Source: a virus
IMG/VR virus record: IMGVR_UViG_3300005563_000018
Location: 1-40,826 of that record
Direction: 5' to 3' (one strand)
Length of the DNA: 40,826 nucleotides
How positions within the stretch are numbered: position 1 is the first letter of the stretch; each line of letters opens with the position of its first letter. A program made the position numbers and the translations under genes. Below are positions 23,901 through 32,042 of the stretch, piece after piece. Below the pieces are notes generated by a model that was not told the origin of the DNA, did no database searches, and was given only the letters and a program-made list of their open reading frames with translations.

Positions 23901-25677
23901 GCTTCACAGCTACCGCGAACAGCTAACGTCATTTAAGGGAATCAAGGGCAAGTTAACCGCACCTGGTCTAAATAAGATTATGAAGATTAACCGCTCGGTA
24001 ACCGCACTAGCTGGCCGGGCTTATGGTAACCATCTGGCCGAAACCGGCAACGTAGCTAAGTTGCGTGAACTCGGTGTTACTGGCGATATTGGTGAGAAAC
24101 TCACCGAAAGCCAGCAGATCGAAGCGGCCAGGGGCTTAGTCGACCATACTATGTTCAGTGGCTCGCGCTCTACCACGCCAATCCTGGCCGAAACCGCTGC
24201 CGGTAAGACAATCGGCCAGTTTAGGACTGCCTATGCTTATAAACAGACCGGCTTTATCTATAACCAAGTAGTTAAAGAAGCCCGGAAGGGCAATCTTGCG
24301 CCCCTGGCTCGCTATCTAACTGTTTCAGCCGCTATTGGTGCGGGGACAGTAGCCATAAAAAACAAGATTTCTGGTCGAAAAGAAGGTCCTGGCGGCATCG
24401 CTATGGACGCCGCAGCCGCTTTGGGTGGCTTACCCGGTGAGGCCGCCTCCGAATTGATCCGCTACGGTATTGGACACCATAACCTTACCGGCGCGGTTGC
24501 TGGTGAGCTTGCTCCCCTGGCCGGAGAAGGCTTAAATACGCTTGAAGCAATCGACAAAGGCGGAAAATCAGCCGAGCGTTATGCACTTAAGAAAATCCCC
24601 TACGTTGGTAACCGGGTGGCTCAAAAGGTTACCCCGCCAGCCCCGGCACCGACCAAAACCCAGGTCGCTCAAGGCGCTAAACAGCCGCAAAAGGGAATTT
24701 ACCAAGTCAAAGCTAAGGATGGCTCGACTAAATACGCCACGCTCCAGGGCAAGAACCTCAAGACCTTCTCAACCCTAAAAGACGCCCAGGCCGCCCAGGC
24801 TAAGAATGAATTTAAGTACTCCAGTAATAAGGTAACTAATATTAACGGACAAGTTTACCATAAATCCTCATCCGGCACCGTGGTCAAAGGCACTCCGCCG
24901 GCTCCCTCAACCAGCTCCAGCAACCTAAAAACGGTTTATGACCCTAAATCCAACACTTGGACCCGCACCAATGTCCAGACCGGACGGACGGTAAAGATTG
25001 CCTCCGATGGGTCACAGACTGTCTTAGATGAAGGACTGGGTAGGATAACCAACGCCAGGAGCGATTTTGTGTCCAATATAACCGCCACCGCCCAAAAATA
25101 CGGCGTAGAACCGCGCTCTGCTCTGGCTGTCGCGGCTATGGAAGGCTTATCCGGGGCGGTCGGAGATAATGGCACCTCCTTCGGGCCATTTCAATTACAT
25201 ATCGGCGGTGCGCTTCCTGCCGGTAAAGACCAGGCTTGGGCCGAATCCCCTGCCGGCATAGACTACGCCATACAGCAGATCGCCAAAGTCGCCAAAGGCA
25301 AGACCGGGGCTGATGCGATTAACGCTATAGTCTCCTCATTCGAGCGCCCGGCCAATCCCCAGAACGAAATCGCCGGGGCGCTGAGTGTCTACAACGGCCG
25401 GAACGTCAGCTTGAATAGTTCAAGTGCCAGAACTTATAAGCTCAGTGGCTCCAAGTCCTCCGGCTCATCCAGCTCAAGTGGCGTTAAAGCCGCCAAAGCT
25501 ACTCTCTCAGCGGTTATCAAAGCCCAGAAATCGGCTTCCGCTGCCATCAAACCGCCTAAAGCCCCGGCCGCGCCGAAGCTCAAGACCTCGTTCAAATCAC
25601 CCGGCCTTAAGAAACAATCAGGCGCAGTCAGCGGATTCTCACAGGGCAGCCGAATATCAGTTAAAAAGAACGCCTAA
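20920..25677 (+). CDS. Giant injected/polyvalent virion protein with ART-like and transglycosylase domains
   Basis: A protein of 1585 aa from TTG 20920, with AAGGA eight bases upstream. It has an N-terminal Pro-rich and helical region. Around residues 400-510 lies a segment (VTLYHATNNPEAILKSGKLQP, HIFLTPNPERAKEFG, KLVQVKL) with the H, F/Y and strand layout of ADP-ribosyltransferase-like folds. A long helical polyvalent-type middle contains YFPHSYPN near residue 800. Residues of about 1380-1500 form a lytic-transglycosylase-like domain (ALAVAAMEGLSGAVGDNGTSFGPFQLH) in which Glu precedes the GPFQ strand. This fits a protein that enters with DNA, opens the wall and acts in the cell. Domain assignments are from motifs only. 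Confidence 0.72.
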   Translation: MATLLKVNNDYNLPNIGISSGQAPPPAPLINIQNAQGAYVPQTYVPPPAPTPQTPTWGVTPIRPSPLQSVLRVLSGLASPATAAGKLAGNDASLIAARLTGNQKARQNARLAGQNNLNKLVDTTRQFTTRPAVELISSVIPKQKTFTPNGGVEKALLGSTPIQNIEKKVANNYATHPNLSPAARVALAAGEGLGSLAQDVPIVGGEAKLAGKALKAVKVPEAVNAINAIPKNEIGAVGKNVNPEASPRPREQIISDIQANIKAAKAATGHEPGEFRSIKGSKTGAKSNMTASMKPYWQKHEQLREELNQSKPNVPDENLAKRYQEMGQQIANDNRNALFEVAQKKGFKAEFTPTNTYRYTLTSPEGKTIRAESLSDAYRLIGTNHLKEFEDSYKVTQPTPIPEVPKALQSYIIGHTDIPPEIKTNIASGNDIVTLYHATNNPEAILKSGKLQPEGARLSIEDRKFSENPDHIFLTPNPERAKEFGDKLVQVKLRSGDPNLTNIDSLDYKYRGELPVKPVTQPTQGAKQTSSYLPAPQTAAKEAKAASGPVAETAVSAAKPKLESKAPTKPAAPPQKSVVATPKSLLSPLSKTTTPLTNEEIKIGHALGLDKRQMAAAKSQNALDKAFQTSMADIRAGKNPKVSPDDLASMSGPEQMRVSNYLNSLTAPKRELPKSPNGVAELPKRQPVPTAKYLFSTKVNAIRSIGGKDANDLADRIVNTDREARDLRANWMNQSKTVMSLSKKEFEEAVDVKEGKLPASAVGSRVNKAVAEMSKVFPDVHSQGFGEGLIIGDRGATYFPHSYPNLNKLKGSKLDNDLQYLMDTEQVDHRTATELFNQMAKEGKYPNRFGNFANARLTEMPGYYKDKQAYTSYLQSAAQNIAEARHFGTDNEIANKLIDNIRINGGDNEAAQKALENYLREADRGRLSKPLQAVRGTYGALTLGKAAISHAGQTSNTAVEAGIARTLKGWGEYISQNKEGRSFIDKTGVTNPQELHSYREQLTSFKGIKGKLTAPGLNKIMKINRSVTALAGRAYGNHLAETGNVAKLRELGVTGDIGEKLTESQQIEAARGLVDHTMFSGSRSTTPILAETAAGKTIGQFRTAYAYKQTGFIYNQVVKEARKGNLAPLARYLTVSAAIGAGTVAIKNKISGRKEGPGGIAMDAAAALGGLPGEAASELIRYGIGHHNLTGAVAGELAPLAGEGLNTLEAIDKGGKSAERYALKKIPYVGNRVAQKVTPPAPAPTKTQVAQGAKQPQKGIYQVKAKDGSTKYATLQGKNLKTFSTLKDAQAAQAKNEFKYSSNKVTNINGQVYHKSSSGTVVKGTPPAPSTSSSNLKTVYDPKSNTWTRTNVQTGRTVKIASDGSQTVLDEGLGRITNARSDFVSNITATAQKYGVEPRSALAVAAMEGLSGAVGDNGTSFGPFQLHIGGALPAGKDQAWAESPAGIDYAIQQIAKVAKGKTGADAINAIVSSFERPANPQNEIAGALSVYNGRNVSLNSSSARTYKLSGSKSSGSSSSSGVKAAKATLSAVIKAQKSASAAIKPPKAPAAPKLKTSFKSPGLKKQSGAVSGFSQGSRISVKKNA

Positions 25678-25688
25678 TCTGGTATAAT
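25661..25688 (+). promoter_or_regulatory. Extended -10 promoter before the connector gene
   Basis: TGGTATAAT (TATAAT at 25683-25688) immediately follows the stop of the giant virion gene; TTAAAA at 25661 is a poor -35. As at 7551, transcription would start just ahead of a conserved hairpin leader and a TTG-start gene. Confidence 0.5.
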
Positions 25689-25717
25689 AATAGGTAACAC
25701 GCGGCCACCTATATAAG

Positions 25718-25760
25718 CACGGAACCGTGAGCATTTAACAAGCTCAGATTCCGTGTTTTT
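25718..25760 (+). terminator. Terminator-like hairpin just before the connector gene
   Basis: CACGGAA/TTCCGTG (25718-25724 with 25749-25755) plus an inner TGAGC/GCTCA stem, followed by five T. The 22 bases at 25704-25725 match 7576-7597 at 18 positions, covering the 5' side of both hairpins. The element stands between its own promoter and the gene it precedes, so simple termination would block expression. An attenuation or anti-termination switch is possible. Confidence 0.65.
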
Positions 25761-25775
25761 GTTAGGCTCTCAACC

Positions 25776-26432
25776 TTGACCGCAGCAGAATACGTCGCCA
25801 ATATGTTGCTCACCGCAACTGGCGAGAACTCCACAGCCGTTTCGGGAGACGATGACTGGACCAAAGCCCTCTCCATCGGCAACTTATTAATCGACCAGTG
25901 GGCTAAGGAAACCGACTGGGTATCTTTATATTCGATAGTTCCAATCGGTACTGTCACCGCTACCGACTCCTTTGATTTAGACGATTCTATCCGAGAAATC
26001 TCTAGCCAAGATGGTGACTATATCCGTATTAATCACACCGATGGCACTAATTACACCGATTACACTCTAGTTCACCCTAATCGCTTGAAGTTTTATGCTA
26101 CCGGTCCCTATGTGGCCCAAATAGGTGACCAGCTGGTCTTCAATAAGGCTTTCGTATCAACCGACCAACAATTCGGCGGGACGATAAATGTACCCTCCTA
26201 TCTTTATGCAGACCATCTTGTAAATGACACAGATGATGTTCCGGTGGACGATCCTAACTGGCTGGTGATGGCCGGTGCTGCCGAGTGGGCCAGGACTGAT
26301 CTGACGCTTGCTCAAAACTACCCACTCTTATTACAAAAGGCCAACGATCTGATGGATGGTATGAAGAAGGCCAACTCTCCCCAACTAATGACTATCCCGA
26401 AAGACCCAGTTGCCAGAGGAATGGAGTGGTAA
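25776..26432 (+). CDS. Head-tail connector/adaptor protein
   Basis: A protein of 218 aa from TTG 25776. Early helices (VANMLLTATGENSTAVSGDDDWTKALSIGNLLIDQW) are followed by a beta domain and a C-terminal helix. This is the layout of head-completion adaptor proteins (gp4/tail-tube-A-like) that bind the portal. The following gene looks like a podovirus tail nozzle. The start has no strong ribosome-binding site. Confidence 0.6.
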   Translation: MTAAEYVANMLLTATGENSTAVSGDDDWTKALSIGNLLIDQWAKETDWVSLYSIVPIGTVTATDSFDLDDSIREISSQDGDYIRINHTDGTNYTDYTLVHPNRLKFYATGPYVAQIGDQLVFNKAFVSTDQQFGGTINVPSYLYADHLVNDTDDVPVDDPNWLVMAGAAEWARTDLTLAQNYPLLLQKANDLMDGMKKANSPQLMTIPKDPVARGMEW

Positions 26433-28772
26433 ATGCTACCAATCCCCAGAGCTGTAAAACCTCCTAAAATCTCTACCAAACCGGCTAATAACTGGATGGC
26501 CGGTGTCGTCTCGTTACTTGATGACGGCCGCACCCCGATTACCGGATTAACCCAAGCCTCCAACTGTATCCTCCAGCAAGACGGCGTTATCCGGCCCCGA
26601 CCCTCACTCCAGACTTTCGGCCCCACTCCTGCGGGGACGATTCTCGGTGAGTATTTTGAATACCGCTCAGTCTCCGGGCTGACGACGACTAACCACTTGA
26701 TAACTATGCAGAAAGTCCTGCAAAACGAGGTCCAGACCTTAACGATTACCGGCACCCCGACTGGCGGGACGTTCAAACTGACCTTTGGCGGCCAGCAGAC
26801 CGGCACTATCGCCTATAATGCAACAGCTTCTACCGTCCAGACTGCTTTAAGAGCTTTAAGCACCATTGGCTCAACCGGGGTGACTTGCACCGGCGGCCCG
26901 CTACCGGGTTCAGCTGTAGCCATTACTTTTACCGGGACGCTTGCTGGCACCGACGTAGCCCTTTTGACTTCGGCCGATACCCTTACTGGTGGCTCCTCCC
27001 CAGCCTCACACTTAGCCGAGACTAAAAAAGGCGGTTATGTCGGGCATATCCACTACGCCCTACCGGAGGATTCGTCTTGGACGGAGATTACCGCTCAGGA
27101 TTACTCCAATTCGGCCAACGCCCACTTCGTCCAGCACGACCAAAAAGTCTTAATAATGAACGGTTCGGAGACTCTTTCCTACTTCGACATCAACACTCAG
27201 ACAATCACTTCGTTTAATGCTTTATCCAACGCCACCGCCCCTACAGCTACGCCAACTGGACTGACAGGATCAAACTTCACTGTGTCTTATGCGGTTACCG
27301 CTAACTCAACAGTTGGCGAAACCTCTGGTGTGGCAGTTGACCAAGCGGTTTTAACTGATAGGGACTTATGGGACCCGGCAACACAAAAAATCGTCTTAAA
27401 CTGGACTCCGGTTACTGGTGCGGTGTCACAGAATATCTATGCCTCGATCACGGCTGACGGGTCGGGCAACCGGGTCTGGGGTCTTCTGGCATCAGGTTTA
27501 GGAGCAAGCGTCTCAACCTTCACTGATCTTGGCGGGGCGACAGGCGGGATTGGTCCGATCAACACTTTCAGAAGCTTGCCTACTCAGAACTCCACCGCCG
27601 GACCGACTGCGACAAGGGGTGAAGTCATCAATGGTCAGCTATTCCTGACCGGTGACGTGAACAACCCTTATTACATCTGGCATGACGGCGGCTCGGGCTT
27701 TGAGCTTGATTTCACGGTTGCTAATGGCGGCGGTTTCATGGTCTTAGGCTCCGGCTCCCGCGAAATACCAGTCAAAATCTGGAACTTCCGTAGCGGTCCC
27801 GGTGTCCCGCAAATCAAGGCCTTAACTAAGGGATTAAACGGTTCGGGTAAACGCTACACCATCTCCTCAACCACTATTACCTACGGCGGCCAGACGGCGC
27901 TAATCTGGACACCGCAGGAAGATTATGGCTTCTCAGGCACGGATTCACCTGATGCGCTGATAGTTTACGGAAACTCCACCTATTACCCCTCAAGGGATGG
28001 TTTCAGAGTGGTCGGCACCAAGCCTCAACTGCAGAACCTACTGGATAACGATACCTTCTCCCAGACCATCTTGCCCGACCTTGCAATGTTAAACAACGAA
28101 GCGATGGACGGAGCGGTGGGAGTGGCCTTTGAGGAAAGACTTTATTTCGCTCTGCCAGTTGGTGAATCCTTTAACAACGAAATCTGGGTGAATGACCTGG
28201 CTCGCAAGGGAGCCTGGATGAAGCCCTGGAGCATTACGTCCACTTGGCTATGCGTAATTGCCGATAACGACGGTTACTCGCACCTAGTAGTCGTCAATGG
28301 CTCCAGCGTTTATGAGCTATCTTATTCGTCCTTTACGGCCGATAACGGTGTATCTTTCCCGACTTCCGGTTCAACCGGCCTTAATTTCTTCTCCGAGGAC
28401 AAGCAGGAGTGGGGCCGGCTAATCAAGATAGTGGTTACTATCCTTCGGCCACAGGGACACATGGATTTCACGGTTGAGGGTTATACGAATAAACAGGAAA
28501 TAGAAACCCTTGGTACGGCTTCACTGATTGCCGGTTCATCGGCTTCCGGCTTCGGCTGGGGCGAGGCCGGCTGGAGTGATTTCGGCTGGTCGGATTTCGA
28601 TTATACCACCTCCGTTACCGCTTTGGTTTCAAAGGACGTGGCTATCAAGATCAACCGCGACTGCAAGTACTGGAGCCTGAGCTGGTCATCTTCTCAGGCC
28701 AATACGGATTATTCAATCTCGGAACTGACCCCGCAATTTATCAATATCGGCATAAAGAACTTAAAGAACTAG
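26433..28772 (+). CDS. Tail tubular/nozzle protein (T7 gp12-like)
   Basis: A protein of 779 aa, starting right after the previous stop. Its pattern is a long beta-propeller-like series (NNWMAGVVSLLDDGRTPITGLTQASNCILQQDGVIRPRPSL...NEIWVNDLARKGAWMKPWSI...SVYELSYSS). Residues of about 105-200 carry an Ig-like insert familiar from phage proteins (GGTFKLTFGGQQTGTIAYNATASTVQ). Length, the RPRPSL opening and context fit a podovirus tail nozzle, which supports podovirus morphology. Confidence 0.72.
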   Translation: MLPIPRAVKPPKISTKPANNWMAGVVSLLDDGRTPITGLTQASNCILQQDGVIRPRPSLQTFGPTPAGTILGEYFEYRSVSGLTTTNHLITMQKVLQNEVQTLTITGTPTGGTFKLTFGGQQTGTIAYNATASTVQTALRALSTIGSTGVTCTGGPLPGSAVAITFTGTLAGTDVALLTSADTLTGGSSPASHLAETKKGGYVGHIHYALPEDSSWTEITAQDYSNSANAHFVQHDQKVLIMNGSETLSYFDINTQTITSFNALSNATAPTATPTGLTGSNFTVSYAVTANSTVGETSGVAVDQAVLTDRDLWDPATQKIVLNWTPVTGAVSQNIYASITADGSGNRVWGLLASGLGASVSTFTDLGGATGGIGPINTFRSLPTQNSTAGPTATRGEVINGQLFLTGDVNNPYYIWHDGGSGFELDFTVANGGGFMVLGSGSREIPVKIWNFRSGPGVPQIKALTKGLNGSGKRYTISSTTITYGGQTALIWTPQEDYGFSGTDSPDALIVYGNSTYYPSRDGFRVVGTKPQLQNLLDNDTFSQTILPDLAMLNNEAMDGAVGVAFEERLYFALPVGESFNNEIWVNDLARKGAWMKPWSITSTWLCVIADNDGYSHLVVVNGSSVYELSYSSFTADNGVSFPTSGSTGLNFFSEDKQEWGRLIKIVVTILRPQGHMDFTVEGYTNKQEIETLGTASLIAGSSASGFGWGEAGWSDFGWSDFDYTTSVTALVSKDVAIKINRDCKYWSLSWSSSQANTDYSISELTPQFINIGIKNLKN

Positions 28773-28781
28773 GAGACAAAC

Positions 28782-29849
28782 ATGGCATCTATCAACGATC
28801 TCGTTACAGAAGCAAGAAAAACAACCAACCCAACCTTAACTACGGTAGCTTCAACCCGCGCGGTTTCCGGCTCCAGCCTGACCTGCACCGACCTATCCGG
28901 CTGGCCGACCAACACGGCCGTCCACTTCATTACCTATAAGAAAACCGCCACTGGGGCGATTGACAAGACTACCCAATGTGACTGGAAAGGCATTGTCTCT
29001 GGCAGCACTATCGGCACCCTGACCTTAAAGAGCGGAACTGACGCTGGAAACGCCATCGGTGACTTCGTAGAGATGGGACCGACTGCCGCCTACGCCCAAG
29101 ACATGGCCGCCGCTATCGAAGCTGAACACTCCACCCTGGGAGTCCATGATGCCACCAAAGTTGCCATGCTGGCCGGCGCACAGACTTTCACCGGCCAAAA
29201 GACCTTCACCTCACCGAAAGTGATAACTGATATCTCCGACACCAACGGCAATGAGATATTCAAAGTTACCCCTACGGCTTCTGCAGTCAACGAAGTGACA
29301 GTCGCCAACGCCGCCACCGGCAACAACCCGACATTTACCGCCTCTGGGGGCGACTCTAACGTAGGCATCACCTTCGCCACTAAAGGAACCGGCAAGCTCC
29401 AGGGCGTGGTTGAGAACCTAAAGAACCCCTATAAGTTCTATGTTTATCGAAACGCCGCCTATACCCCGACCGGTACAAACCCTATCCAGTTTGATACTAA
29501 AGCTTTCGACACTAGCTCCAATGTCGATGTTGTAACTAATAAAGGAAGATTTACTGCCCCAATCGCAGGTTTCTACTTTTTCAGCTCTTTTATCTCAATA
29601 AGCGCAACGCTAAGCGGTGCTACTGGTTTTGGAATTTCACTAATGAAAAACGGCTCTCAGATACTTGGTGGTCAGCTCGGTGTCGAAACCTACACCGGTA
29701 ACGGTAACTATGGTAGAACGGTGTCTGGTTTACTGCAGCTTTCAGCGGGAGACTATGTCGAGGTCTTTGACCCCTACGCCGCCGGCAAGGCCCTATCTGT
29801 CGGCGCGATTAACTGTTACTTCCAAGGCTTTTTAGTGAGCGCTACATAA
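28782..29849 (+). CDS. Tail fibre with C1q-like head
   Basis: A protein of 355 aa. The N-terminal domain (SINDLVTEARKTTNPTLTTVAS...SSLTCTDLSGWPTNTAVHF) resembles podovirus fibre N-termini that attach to the tail. A repeat-containing shaft (ALAGAQTFTGQKTFTSPKV-like) follows. The last 130 residues show the C1q/TNF-like jelly-roll pattern (FYVYRNAAYTPTGTNPIQFDTKAFD...GRFTAPIAGFYFFSSFISI...GDYVEVF). The C-terminal head probably binds the host surface. Confidence 0.75.
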   Translation: MASINDLVTEARKTTNPTLTTVASTRAVSGSSLTCTDLSGWPTNTAVHFITYKKTATGAIDKTTQCDWKGIVSGSTIGTLTLKSGTDAGNAIGDFVEMGPTAAYAQDMAAAIEAEHSTLGVHDATKVAMLAGAQTFTGQKTFTSPKVITDISDTNGNEIFKVTPTASAVNEVTVANAATGNNPTFTASGGDSNVGITFATKGTGKLQGVVENLKNPYKFYVYRNAAYTPTGTNPIQFDTKAFDTSSNVDVVTNKGRFTAPIAGFYFFSSFISISATLSGATGFGISLMKNGSQILGGQLGVETYTGNGNYGRTVSGLLQLSAGDYVEVFDPYAAGKALSVGAINCYFQGFLVSAT

Positions 29850-29855
29850 GGATAA

Positions 29856-30080
29856 ATGATGGTAGATTACTCAACTTTAGGACCAGCTGGAGCAGCCGTA
29901 ATAATCGTCTTTTTGTTCCTGAAATTCTTACGTGATGAGTCGGCTAAGCGTGATAGGCGCGAGGAGCAGTTCGTGAAGACCATTGAGGCCAATACTAAGG
30001 TCGGAAAACAAACCTATGACCTATTAAAGAATCTAAACGGCGAGCTCAAAAAAGCTGCCCAGAAGAAATTGGAGAGTTAG
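29856..30080 (+). CDS. Holin-like or spanin-like small membrane protein
   Basis: A protein of 74 aa (73 from the second ATG at 29859, which has better spacing from AAGGA). One transmembrane helix near residues 8-25 (PAGAAVIIVFLFLKFL) is followed by a charged coiled coil. It lies directly before the endolysin gene. Either a one-helix holin (BhlA/UviB-like) or a lysis accessory protein. Confidence 0.65.
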   Translation: MMVDYSTLGPAGAAVIIVFLFLKFLRDESAKRDRREEQFVKTIEANTKVGKQTYDLLKNLNGELKKAAQKKLES

Positions 30081-30794
30081 ATGAAATACGACGACTTTAT
30101 AGCTAAGTGGCTAGGCAAGGCGATCGACTGGGACGGAATGTATGGACCCCAGTGCGTCGATGAAATTGCCCAATACTGCGTAGACAACGGTAAACCCGTG
30201 GCTTATGCCAACGCCTGTGACTGGGCCAATAACCCGGCGCTGCAGGGTGCTTTCACTTGGACGGCTAACGACCCCAATGATTTTAACCAGGTTCCTAAAC
30301 GAGGCGACATTATTGTTTGGTCATCAGCCTTACCGGGTTCCGGCGGAGCTGGTCATATAGCCATCTTCGACATGATAGTCAAACCAGGAGTTTTCCAGAG
30401 CCTAGACCAGAACTGGGGCGGCCAATACGTCCACTTTATTCCCAATCATACCTGGGACTATGTGCTCGGTTGGTGGCATGCGATTCCACCTCCACCAAAC
30501 CCCGAGCAAATACCATCGCCTCCGCCGCCGCCTCCGGCACCGTCGCCGATTCCAGCACCCGACCCGCACCCAGACCCAGCTCCGGCCAACCCGCCGGCTG
30601 ATCCCGAACCAACCCCCGGTACCCCTCCAGCTCAGCCAACACCCGAACCAACTACCGAATCCACACCAGAGCCCACTCCCGCCCCTCGGCCGACACCCGA
30701 ATCTGCCCAACCGCTGCCAATGTCGCTTGTCGAGAAAATAATCTGGGCCGTCCTAGCCGCAATAATCGGACTGCTCGCTTGGTTCTTTAAATAA
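30081..30794 (+). CDS. CHAP endolysin with Pro-rich linker and C-terminal membrane anchor
   Basis: A protein of 237 aa. Residues 1-135 form a CHAP amidase/peptidase domain with the expected Cys25 (GPQCVDE), His92 (GAGHIAIF) and Asn111 (DQNW). Residues 136-212 are almost all Pro, Pro-Glu and Pro-Thr repeats. Residues 213-237 form a hydrophobic helix, MSLVEKIIWAVLAAIIGLLAWFFK. It cuts peptidoglycan cross-links or stems at lysis. A C-terminal helix is unusual for an endolysin and suggests that the enzyme is held at the membrane until the holin acts, or works from the outside. Confidence 0.85.
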   Translation: MKYDDFIAKWLGKAIDWDGMYGPQCVDEIAQYCVDNGKPVAYANACDWANNPALQGAFTWTANDPNDFNQVPKRGDIIVWSSALPGSGGAGHIAIFDMIVKPGVFQSLDQNWGGQYVHFIPNHTWDYVLGWWHAIPPPPNPEQIPSPPPPPPAPSPIPAPDPHPDPAPANPPADPEPTPGTPPAQPTPEPTTESTPEPTPAPRPTPESAQPLPMSLVEKIIWAVLAAIIGLLAWFFK

Positions 30795-30888
30795 GAAAGG
30801 AGACAGCGCTTACCCCAATAAGCCGCTTTGAAAGACATCGTAAGTTTCAATCTCTATTACGAAGACATAACAAGAAAGGATAACCAAA

Positions 30889-31113
30889 ATGGAAAGATTA
30901 AAAACCCTAGCCAAACAAGCTGAAGCCGCCCTATTTACGTTCTTGGACGCACAGATACCCGTAGTCCACACCGCCTGGCAGGTAGCTTTGAGTGCGTTAA
31001 TCGTGTCGCTGTTTGCTGCTAGAAGCTCAGCCGATGTCAAAGCCGCCCTAATCACCGCTGGAGCCGTCTTCTGGGCCGCTCTAAAAGCCGCCTACTTAAA
31101 ACAGCGGAGCTAG
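30889..31113 (+). CDS. Small membrane protein, probable holin
   Basis: A protein of 74 aa with two hydrophobic helices (about 24-44, TAWQVALSALIVSLFAA, and about 50-67, ALITAGAVFWAALKAAYL) and a charged N-terminus. AGAAAGGA precedes the start. Adjacent to the endolysin, so a holin is the best guess. Confidence 0.65.
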   Translation: MERLKTLAKQAEAALFTFLDAQIPVVHTAWQVALSALIVSLFAARSSADVKAALITAGAVFWAALKAAYLKQRS

Positions 31114-31115
31114 CA

Positions 31116-31361
31116 ATGGAACGACGGATGATACCTTGTCCGTCCAATAACGAGGCGTGTAAATATGCGCCGGACTGTTTCTTGTCCGAACATCACCTTT
31201 ACCCACGCCGGACGGCCGATACTCCTCTAAAACGGAGGTACGGCAATCTGGCGATGAATAAGGTAATCGCTTGCAGGAACATCCACGATACTCTTGATAC
31301 TTTCCCAGAACCGACCTATCCGCCCAATCAAGAAATGAGAAATGCCGTCTATGGAAAATGA
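31116..31361 (+). CDS. Small Cys/His protein, HNH-like zinc motif
   Basis: A protein of 81 aa: C-x6-C-x5-C, then EHHLYPRR, LKRRYGNLAMNKVIACRNIHD. The HHLY...N-K-V-x-x-C-R-x-x-H series is like that of very short HNH-type proteins common in phages and actinobacterial genomes. No nuclease activity can be claimed. It lies after the lysis genes. Confidence 0.6.
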   Translation: MERRMIPCPSNNEACKYAPDCFLSEHHLYPRRTADTPLKRRYGNLAMNKVIACRNIHDTLDTFPEPTYPPNQEMRNAVYGK

Positions 31362-31746
31362 ACGCAAAGTCTTCGAGTGCCGGGTCGCTGGGCATGATCT
31401 GACGCTTCGGCTCGGCAACTGCGCCGTAGTTCTGTTCAGAACCAACCAGGAGGTGGATTACCTGGCGATTGATCTGGAAAACGAAGATGAACAGACCTTA
31501 AGGGTGTTTAACAACCCTTCGTTCGTCCGCTGGATGGCCGGTTACCGCCTTACCAAGACCGGAGATAACTACGACCGCCCCCAAGTGCTTAATTTTGAAG
31601 GCTCACCAGATTCATTTCGCGAGTTAACCGGCTGGAACCCGCCAGTCATTGAGAAGGAGGAGCCTAACGAGGCTGAAATGGAGATGTTTTTAGATGTTAA
31701 TACCGGCAACTTAGACGCCGAATGGCAGGGGATGGGCGAGACATGA
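31342..31746 (+). CDS. Hypothetical protein
   Basis: A protein of 134 aa (131 from ATG 31351), overlapping the upstream gene by 20 bases. The first part is beta-rich (VFECRVAGHDLTLRLGNCAVVLFR), followed by an acidic C-terminus. The function is unknown. Confidence 0.6.
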   Translation: MPSMENERKVFECRVAGHDLTLRLGNCAVVLFRTNQEVDYLAIDLENEDEQTLRVFNNPSFVRWMAGYRLTKTGDNYDRPQVLNFEGSPDSFRELTGWNPPVIEKEEPNEAEMEMFLDVNTGNLDAEWQGMGET

Positions 31747-32039
31747 GCCAAGAGCTGATTCCTTATACCGAAACTAGGCGCGACCAGCTGGAACAAGAGC
31801 TGGCGGCTATGGCTAACAAGCGGGAGTTAAACCACCGGACAAACAACGGAATCACGGTTATCGCCTACTGGCTGATGGCTGAGAACGTCACCACCATCTG
31901 GGTACACGATGAGCGCGTCAACGCCGCCTGTGAGTTCGAAGTACCCCACGACCAGGTGATGGAGTATTTTGACCATCCATTTTCTAATAAAAACGCCAAC
32001 ATAAAACCTTATCAACAGAGTGAAAATTATGAAGGATAA
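31743..32039 (+). CDS. Hypothetical protein (98 aa)
   Basis: ATG 31743 overlaps the upstream stop (ATGA); a start 21 bases earlier in the same frame is less likely. An N-terminal coiled coil (TRRDQLEQELAAMANKREL) is followed by an alpha/beta part ending in EFEVPHDQVMEYFDHPF. No known family. Confidence 0.6.
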   Translation: MSQELIPYTETRRDQLEQELAAMANKRELNHRTNNGITVIAYWLMAENVTTIWVHDERVNAACEFEVPHDQVMEYFDHPFSNKNANIKPYQQSENYEG

Positions 32040-32042
32040 CTT

